DNA from: Alphaproteobacteria bacterium
Lineage (GTDB): Bacteria; Pseudomonadota; Alphaproteobacteria; UBA828
NCBI GenBank assembly: GCA_018668475.1
Contig: JABJCZ010000330.1
Coordinates: forward strand, 1-14,539
Length of the DNA: 14,539 nucleotides
Reading direction: 5' to 3'
The notes under the pieces were generated by a model. It did not search any database and was not told where the DNA came from. It was given only the letters and a program-made list of their open reading frames with translations. The translations under genes and the position numbers were made by a program. Shown here in pieces: positions 10,366-14,539 of the stretch. The number at the start of each line of letters is the position of its first letter. The first letter of the stretch is position 1.

Positions 10366-10788
10366 CTATTGACCCGAGGGAGAAACGGCATAGCGGACAA
10401 CCACGCCGCCTTGCACGAGGCGCACAGTCATTGCCAGCACCTCTCCCTCGCGGCCATAGGCCATATCACCCGCCAAATCATTCAGCGACTGCCACCCCAA
10501 CTGGGGCAGAACCGCCGCATAAAACTGCTTCACACGGTCCACCGCAACTTTTCCGTTGGCGACGCTCTCAACAATTCGCCCGTCGGGCGTATCGAACACG
10601 ACACCTTGCGCCTTGTCTTCCGTCAGGCCCGGCATCAGCGGCACATCTTCCAAGGCAGACAAAAAGCTCACATCCGCCGAGGCGGCGTCCCTGACGAGCG
10701 GCTCGCCCAGTCCGCCAAACAGTGCCAGCGCAACAACGAAGACCGCCAATTGGTTCAACCGAATCCGCATGATAGGAAGCGAATACAT
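10366..10788 (-). CDS. Small exported protein of unknown function in the mutM operon
   Basis: I do not recognise a named family. With the ATG at 10788 it has 140 residues. Residues 7-13 are MRIRLNQ, a positively charged start, and 14-27 a hydrophobic stretch. An AxA-type site (A36-S-A38, before Asp39) suggests signal peptidase I cleavage, so the mature protein of about 100 residues is probably periplasmic. The mature part has no cysteines; it includes VVFDTPDGRIVESVA, then FYAAVLPQLGW and a strand-rich end. Similar FDxPxGRIVE...FYxxxLPQLGW proteins occur in other alphaproteobacteria as hypotheticals, as far as I recall. The start overlaps the mutM stop as TGATG, with AAGG 8 bases upstream, so it is translationally coupled to mutM. 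A second ATG at 10770 would give 134 residues. Confidence 0.8.
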   Translation of the reverse strand: MYSLPIMRIRLNQLAVFVVALALFGGLGEPLVRDAASADVSFLSALEDVPLMPGLTEDKAQGVVFDTPDGRIVESVANGKVAVDRVKQFYAAVLPQLGWQSLNDLAGDMAYGREGEVLAMTVRLVQGGVVVRYAVSPSGQ

Positions 10789-11618
10789 CACCGTTGCCTT
10801 GCAGCGCAATAAAATGTCGACCGACCGCTCTGCAAGATGCGTGAAACCTGCCCGCCACACGTGCAGTCGGGACAAGGGACCCCTTCACGATCGTAGACCG
10901 CGAATCGGTGCTGAAAATAACCGAGTTCGCCGTCAGTCTGAGCGTAATCACGCAGCGACGACCCGCCCGCCTTAATGGCCTCCTCAAGAACGGTACGAAC
11001 TGCTTCTGCAAGGCGCTCAGCCCGCTTGCCCTGAACAGTGTGGGCACTTCGCCGGGGGCTGATACCAGAGCGGAACAAGGCTTCACAGGCGTATATATTG
11101 CCGACACCCGCAACGACTTTCTGGTCGAGCAAGGCCGACTTGATGGGTGTGCGGCGCCCCTTGAGCGCTTCCGCCAGGGCCTTGCCATCAAAGTCAGCCG
11201 ATAGCGGCTCGGGTCCCATCTTTGCCAGCAGCACGTGACGCCCAAGCTCGGCGGACTTGCACAGATCAATCAGCCCAAATCGACGGGGATCCGTGTAGGT
11301 CAGGCTGAGCCCATCGGCGAATTCGATGATCATATGGTCGTGGCGGCCCGGTGGCGGTTTGTTGCCCCGGGAGATGGTCATGCGCCCCGACATACCGAGA
11401 TGCGCAATCATTGTGTGGTCACTATCCAGCTGCAAAAGCAGATATTTGCCACGCCGACCGTAGTCCACGATATGCCGCCCGCTCAAGTGCTCGGCCAGGC
11501 CCAGTGGAAAGGGCCGGCGCAGATCGGGTCGGCGAATTTCAGCGCTCAGGATCTGCCGGTCAGCAAGCTCTGTCGCCAGACCCCGTCGGACGGTTTCAAC
11601 TTCGGGTAATTCAGGCAT
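10788..11618 (-). CDS. mutM: Formamidopyrimidine-DNA glycosylase (MutM/Fpg) with altered zinc finger
   Basis: Fpg excises 8-oxoguanine and ring-opened purines and cuts the DNA backbone by beta,delta-elimination. The product is 276 residues, normal length. It starts MPELPEVETV, so the catalytic Pro and Glu follow the removed Met; Lys58 (GRRGKY) is the conserved catalytic lysine. The lesion-gap residues are Met76 (HLGMSG) and Arg112/Phe114 or nearby (DPRRFG), and the H2TH region has GVGNIYACEALF. The C-terminal zinc finger has Cys249, Cys252, Cys254 and Cys271, but where the family has Cys in FYCxxCQR this protein reads FYCAARQR, with Arg274 in the fourth ligand position. Its TGA is shared with the next gene's ATG. 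It diverges from ubiE across 48 bases. Endonuclease VIII is excluded by MPELPEVETV and the overall fit to Fpg. Confidence 0.95.
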   Translation of the reverse strand: MPELPEVETVRRGLATELADRQILSAEIRRPDLRRPFPLGLAEHLSGRHIVDYGRRGKYLLLQLDSDHTMIAHLGMSGRMTISRGNKPPPGRHDHMIIEFADGLSLTYTDPRRFGLIDLCKSAELGRHVLLAKMGPEPLSADFDGKALAEALKGRRTPIKSALLDQKVVAGVGNIYACEALFRSGISPRRSAHTVQGKRAERLAEAVRTVLEEAIKAGGSSLRDYAQTDGELGYFQHRFAVYDREGVPCPDCTCGGQVSRILQSGRSTFYCAARQR

Positions 11619-11629
11619 GGCAGGTAAGG

Positions 11630-11649
11630 TAGCGCCTCTGCGAGCGCTA
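11630..11649. promoter_or_regulatory. TAGCGC-N8-GCGCTA inverted repeat in the mutM/ubiE divergent gap
   Basis: A perfect 6-base inverted repeat in the 48-base space between the divergent mutM and ubiE starts. The gap is so short that their promoters must overlap each other or the coding starts, which makes this a natural place for a shared operator. No clear -35/-10 pair was found for either gene. Confidence 0.35.
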
Positions 11650-11666
11650 GGCTATCCTCCGCCTTG

Positions 11667-12443
11667 ATGGGCACAAATACTGAAAATAGCGGGGATTCCC
11701 CGGACGTCGACTTTGGCTTTCGCAACGTCGATGCGCGCGAAAAGCCAGGCCTTGTGCGTGATCTGTTTGATCGGGTGTCGGATCGTTACGACCTGATGAA
11801 CGACCTCATGAGCGGCGGCATTCACCGGCTCTGGAAGCGTCAGATGATCCAGTGGCTGAACCCCGCACCCGGCACGACCCTGCTGGATGTCGCTGGTGGT
11901 ACTGGCGATATATCACGGCGCTTTCTGGACCATATCGGTGGCCCCGAAAATGGCCGCGCGATCATCTGCGACCTCAGTGAAGGCATGGTGGTCGCCGGGC
12001 GGGACAAGGCGTGGGATCGCGGCGCCCTGCATGGCATCGACTGGGTCGTCGGCGATGCCGAAAAACTGCCCCTGGCCGATAGCAGCGTGGACGCCTACAC
12101 AATTGCCTTCGGCATCAGAAACGTCACCCACAAAGAGGAGGCGCTGGCCGAGGCGGCGCGGGTACTCAGGCCTGGTGGGCGATTTATGTGCCTCGAATTT
12201 TCTCCGACCCCGGTGCCGGGCCTCGACAAGCTGTATGACCTCTATTCATTCGCCGTTATTCCGGCGCTGGGCGAGGCTGTCGCCAACGATCGCGATGCTT
12301 ATCGCTATCTGGTCGAAAGCATTCGCAAGTTCCCCGAACCTGCCGAGTTTGGCGACATGCTCAGCGCGGCAGGCCTTGGCGGCGTTCGATGGCGCCGGCT
12401 AACCGGTGGTATTGCAGCCCTGCACTCGGGCTGGCGCACCTGA
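11667..12443 (+). CDS. ubiE: Ubiquinone/menaquinone biosynthesis C-methyltransferase UbiE
   Basis: UbiE uses S-adenosylmethionine to methylate the ring carbon of the benzoquinol precursor in ubiquinone synthesis (and demethylmenaquinol where menaquinone is made). The product is 258 residues from ATG 11667. Features are VSDRYDLMNDLMSGG at 37-51, the SAM-binding motif I LLDVAGGTGDIS near 72-83, GDAEKLPL, the signature FGIRNVT, and YRYLVESIRKFP. It ends with ALHSGWRT, matching the usual C-terminus. A TTG three bases earlier is less likely as start; there is no clear Shine-Dalgarno. It begins a plus-strand unit with ubiB 12 bases downstream. Confidence 0.96.
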   Translation: MGTNTENSGDSPDVDFGFRNVDAREKPGLVRDLFDRVSDRYDLMNDLMSGGIHRLWKRQMIQWLNPAPGTTLLDVAGGTGDISRRFLDHIGGPENGRAIICDLSEGMVVAGRDKAWDRGALHGIDWVVGDAEKLPLADSSVDAYTIAFGIRNVTHKEEALAEAARVLRPGGRFMCLEFSPTPVPGLDKLYDLYSFAVIPALGEAVANDRDAYRYLVESIRKFPEPAEFGDMLSAAGLGGVRWRRLTGGIAALHSGWRT

Positions 12444-12455
12444 TCCGGACCGGCC

Positions 12456-14021
12456 ATGCCACAAGCGATCCGCAATATCGCGCGCCTTGTCCGTATCGCC
12501 TGGATTCTGGCACGCCATGACGCCCTGTTTCCGTTGCGCGACGCCGGCATTGCACCGGTTGTAACCACCCTCGCTGGTTTGGCGCGGCGGCGGCGCGGTG
12601 ATGAGCGCCCCGGCCAGCGTTTGGCCACTGCCCTGCAAGCGCTCGGCCCCAGCTTTATCAAGTTCGGCCAAACCCTTGCCACACGGCCGGACCTGATCGG
12701 CGAGTCTGTCGCGCAAGACCTCTCGAACCTGCAGGACAGGTTGCCCCCGTTTCCCGCCCGCGAGGCTCGGGCGATCATTCAGGCGGAACTCGGTTGCCCT
12801 GTCAGCGAGGTATTTCCTGAATTTGACGACAAGCCGGTAGCGGCGGCCTCTATTGCGCAGGTGCATTTTGCCCGCACGACGGATGGCAGGCCGGTTGCAG
12901 TCAAAGTCCTGCGGCCCGGCATCGAGGCCGCGTTTGAGCGCGACCTCACCCTCTTCTATTGGGTCGCCAACGTGGCCGAGCGAGCACGTCCGAGCCTGCG
13001 CCGGCTAAAACCGGTCGAGACTATCCGCACGCTCGCTGACTCGGTGCGCATTGAGATGGATTTGCGGCTCGAAGCGGCCGCTGCATCGGAGCTTGCTGAA
13101 AATCTCGCAGATATTGACGGCTTCCGTGTTCCGGCGATCGATTGGCAGCACACCAGCCGCCGCGTGCTCACACTTGAGCGCATGGAAGGCACCCGCATTG
13201 ACGACCTGGCGGGCCTGGCCCGTGCTGGACATGACCCGGCAATGGTTCTGGCCCACGCGTCCAACGCGTTTTTCCGGCAAGTCTTTTTTGACGGATTTTT
13301 TCATGCCGACCTGCACCCCGGCAACTTGATGGTGGATGCCGACGGCAATGTCATTGCGCTAGATTTCGGCATCATGGGCCGGCTCGATAAAGAAACCAGG
13401 CGCTACCTGGCCGAAATGTTGCTGGGTTTCCTGACCGGCAATTATGCCCGTGTCGCCGATATTCATTTTGAGGCCGGTTATGTCCCGCGCCGCCAGTCCA
13501 AGGCTGCCTTTACCCAGGCCGTGCGTGCGATTGGCGAGCCGGTGCTGGGGCGCCCGCTCCACGAAATCTCTATCGCCCGCTTGCTCGGCCATCTGTTCCA
13601 GGTCACCAAGACCTTCGAGATGGAGACCCAGCCGCAGCTCCTGCTGTTGCAAAAATCAATGCTGATGGCTGAAGGCCTATCTCGCAAGCTCCGCCCGGAA
13701 GAAAATATGTGGCTCATGTCTCAGCCGCTCATAGAGGAATGGGCCGCGATCAACCTCAACCCGGCGGCCCGACTAGGCGAGATGGCCCGTGAAACCCTGG
13801 CCGTGGCCCGTCGGCTGCCTCAGGTTGTCGAGCGCGCAGAAGATATTCTGGACGGATTGGAAGACAACTTGTCGGGCGGCCCGGGCGCCGGCAACAGCCG
13901 TCGAGGCAAACCCGGTAAGCGCGGCGCGTTTGGTGGGATTGCGGGTTTTGGCGGCGTTCAACTGCTACTCGGCGTTATTGCTGGGCTGCTGGCCGCCCTG
14001 CTGGTGCTTCAACTGGTCTGA
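12456..14021 (+). CDS. ubiB: Ubiquinone biosynthesis protein UbiB (atypical ADCK/ABC1 kinase-like)
   Basis: UbiB is a membrane-bound atypical kinase-like ATPase needed for coenzyme Q synthesis, thought to help lipid precursors reach the Ubi enzymes. The product is 521 residues. The family-defining KxGQ motif is KFGQ at 69-72, the alanine-rich nucleotide loop AAASIAQVH is at 129-137, the conserved lysine is Lys150 in VAVKV, the catalytic-like HADLHPGN is at 283-290 and the metal-binding DFG begins at Asp303. A Gly/Arg-rich linker near 475-495 leads to a hydrophobic C-terminal membrane segment over about the last 30 residues, as expected. ATG 12456 lies 12 bases after the ubiE stop, so the two are co-transcribed. 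The Shine-Dalgarno is weak. Confidence 0.96.
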   Translation: MPQAIRNIARLVRIAWILARHDALFPLRDAGIAPVVTTLAGLARRRRGDERPGQRLATALQALGPSFIKFGQTLATRPDLIGESVAQDLSNLQDRLPPFPAREARAIIQAELGCPVSEVFPEFDDKPVAAASIAQVHFARTTDGRPVAVKVLRPGIEAAFERDLTLFYWVANVAERARPSLRRLKPVETIRTLADSVRIEMDLRLEAAAASELAENLADIDGFRVPAIDWQHTSRRVLTLERMEGTRIDDLAGLARAGHDPAMVLAHASNAFFRQVFFDGFFHADLHPGNLMVDADGNVIALDFGIMGRLDKETRRYLAEMLLGFLTGNYARVADIHFEAGYVPRRQSKAAFTQAVRAIGEPVLGRPLHEISIARLLGHLFQVTKTFEMETQPQLLLLQKSMLMAEGLSRKLRPEENMWLMSQPLIEEWAAINLNPAARLGEMARETLAVARRLPQVVERAEDILDGLEDNLSGGPGAGNSRRGKPGKRGAFGGIAGFGGVQLLLGVIAGLLAALLVLQLV

Positions 14022-14068
14022 GAAGATCGCCTGATCCGGGGTTGCACGGCCTCGCTGGTGCGACTACG

Positions 14069-14077
14069 TTATCCACA
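14069..14077 (+). promoter_or_regulatory. Exact consensus DnaA box upstream of coaBC
   Basis: TTATCCACA, identical to the consensus high-affinity DnaA box, lies in the 74-base gap between ubiB and coaBC, 18 bases before the coaBC ATG. It overlaps a weak promoter-like pair, TTGCAC (14042-14047) and TACGTT (14065-14070), 17 bases apart. It is the only exact copy I found in the window on either strand. DnaA control of coaBC is an inference. Confidence 0.5.
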
Positions 14078-14095
14078 TCTTCCAGCCGGTAAATA

Positions 14096-14539
14096 ATGAG
14101 TCATACGAAAATGCGTGCAGAAAAGCGGATTCTCCTCGTGGTATCGGGTGGGATCGCGGCATACAAGAGCCTGGAGTTGGTGCGTCGGTTGCGCCAACGC
14201 GGCATACGCGTGCGATGTATCCTGACCCGCGGCGGCGCAGAATTTGTGACACCGCTGGCGCTTGGCGCCTTGTCCGAGGAACAGGTTTACGGCGACCTCT
14301 TTTCGCTCAACGATGAAAACGAAATGGGCCACATCCGCCTGTCGCCCGAGGCCGACCTTGTGGTCGTCGCTCCGGCAACGGCAGATATTATGGCAAAGAT
14401 GGCTTCGGGCATTGCCGATGACCTCGCGACGACGGCGCTGCTGGCGACAGACAAGCCGGTTCTGGTGGCGCCCGCCATGAACACCCGCATGTGGGAACAC
14501 CCGGCGACCCGCCGCAACATGGCCCGGCTTGAGGCTGAC
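14096..14539 (+). CDS. coaBC: Bifunctional phosphopantothenoylcysteine decarboxylase/synthase CoaBC (Dfp), 5' part
   Basis: The first 148 codons are present; the window edge cuts the rest. CoaBC joins cysteine to 4'-phosphopantothenate and decarboxylates the product to 4'-phosphopantetheine for coenzyme A. Only the flavin-dependent CoaC half is visible. It shows VVSGGIAAYKSLELVRRL near 15-32, the active-site histidine His79 in GHIRL, the PASANT-like FMN motif PATADI at 93-98, and the substrate-recognition PAMNTRMW at 126-133. The catalytic cysteine of the substrate flap and the CoaB domain lie beyond the edge. ATG 14096 is taken as the start; ATG 14111 is in frame and also lacks a clear ribosome site. 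The 74-base gap after ubiB is large enough for its own promoter. A monofunctional CoaC cannot be excluded from this fragment. Confidence 0.93.
   Translation, partial: MSHTKMRAEKRILLVVSGGIAAYKSLELVRRLRQRGIRVRCILTRGGAEFVTPLALGALSEEQVYGDLFSLNDENEMGHIRLSPEADLVVVAPATADIMAKMASGIADDLATTALLATDKPVLVAPAMNTRMWEHPATRRNMARLEAD

Noticed and set aside
11664..11666. TTG start for ubiE three bases before the ATG
   Set aside because: The adjacent ATG is preferred and neither has a ribosome site that argues for TTG.

Overview
This window is a replication and housekeeping locus from an alphaproteobacterium. No mobile element, CRISPR array, prophage, tRNA or rRNA gene was seen, and nothing in it looks like a new multigene system. 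The lineage call rests on the gene neighbourhood. The order coaBC, ubiB, ubiE / mutM, enoyl-CoA hydratase, rpsT, dnaA is, from memory, a long-conserved alphaproteobacterial arrangement. GC content looks moderately high. Here that neighbourhood continues directly into dnaN, recF and gyrB. From memory those genes are often dispersed in rhizobia, so a Rhodospirillales-like or other deep-branching alphaproteobacterium is a reasonable but unproven guess.

Layout: from 1 to 11618 every gene is on the minus strand; from 11667 to the right edge every gene is on the plus strand. Reading the minus strand in its direction of transcription gives mutM, a small exported protein of unknown function, an enoyl-CoA hydratase, then rpsT with its own promoter and terminator. 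A 503-bp non-coding gap follows. After it come a single-domain rhodanese, dnaA, a 210-bp gap, dnaN, recF, gyrB and a class A penicillin-binding protein cut by the left edge. The plus-strand set is ubiE, ubiB and the first 148 codons of coaBC, cut by the right edge.

How the genes work together: DnaA starts replication, the DnaN clamp gives the polymerase processivity, RecF loads RecA at gaps, and gyrase removes supercoils. Their packing suggests coupled expression. The rhodanese stop overlaps the dnaA start, recF begins on the base after the dnaN stop, and the gyrB ribosome binding site lies in the last codons of recF. MutM excises oxidised purines. UbiE and UbiB act in ubiquinone synthesis, and CoaBC makes 4'-phosphopantetheine for coenzyme A.

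Points worth a second look: MutM has arginine in place of its fourth zinc-ligand cysteine. A rhodanese gene is translationally overlapped with dnaA. GANTC sites (the CcrM methylation target) cluster upstream of the rhodanese-dnaA pair, and two more form a palindrome upstream of dnaN. An exact consensus DnaA box sits alone in the short gap before coaBC. Several stem-loops and an A-tract repeat lie in the rpsT-rhodanese gap. No full replication origin is visible.
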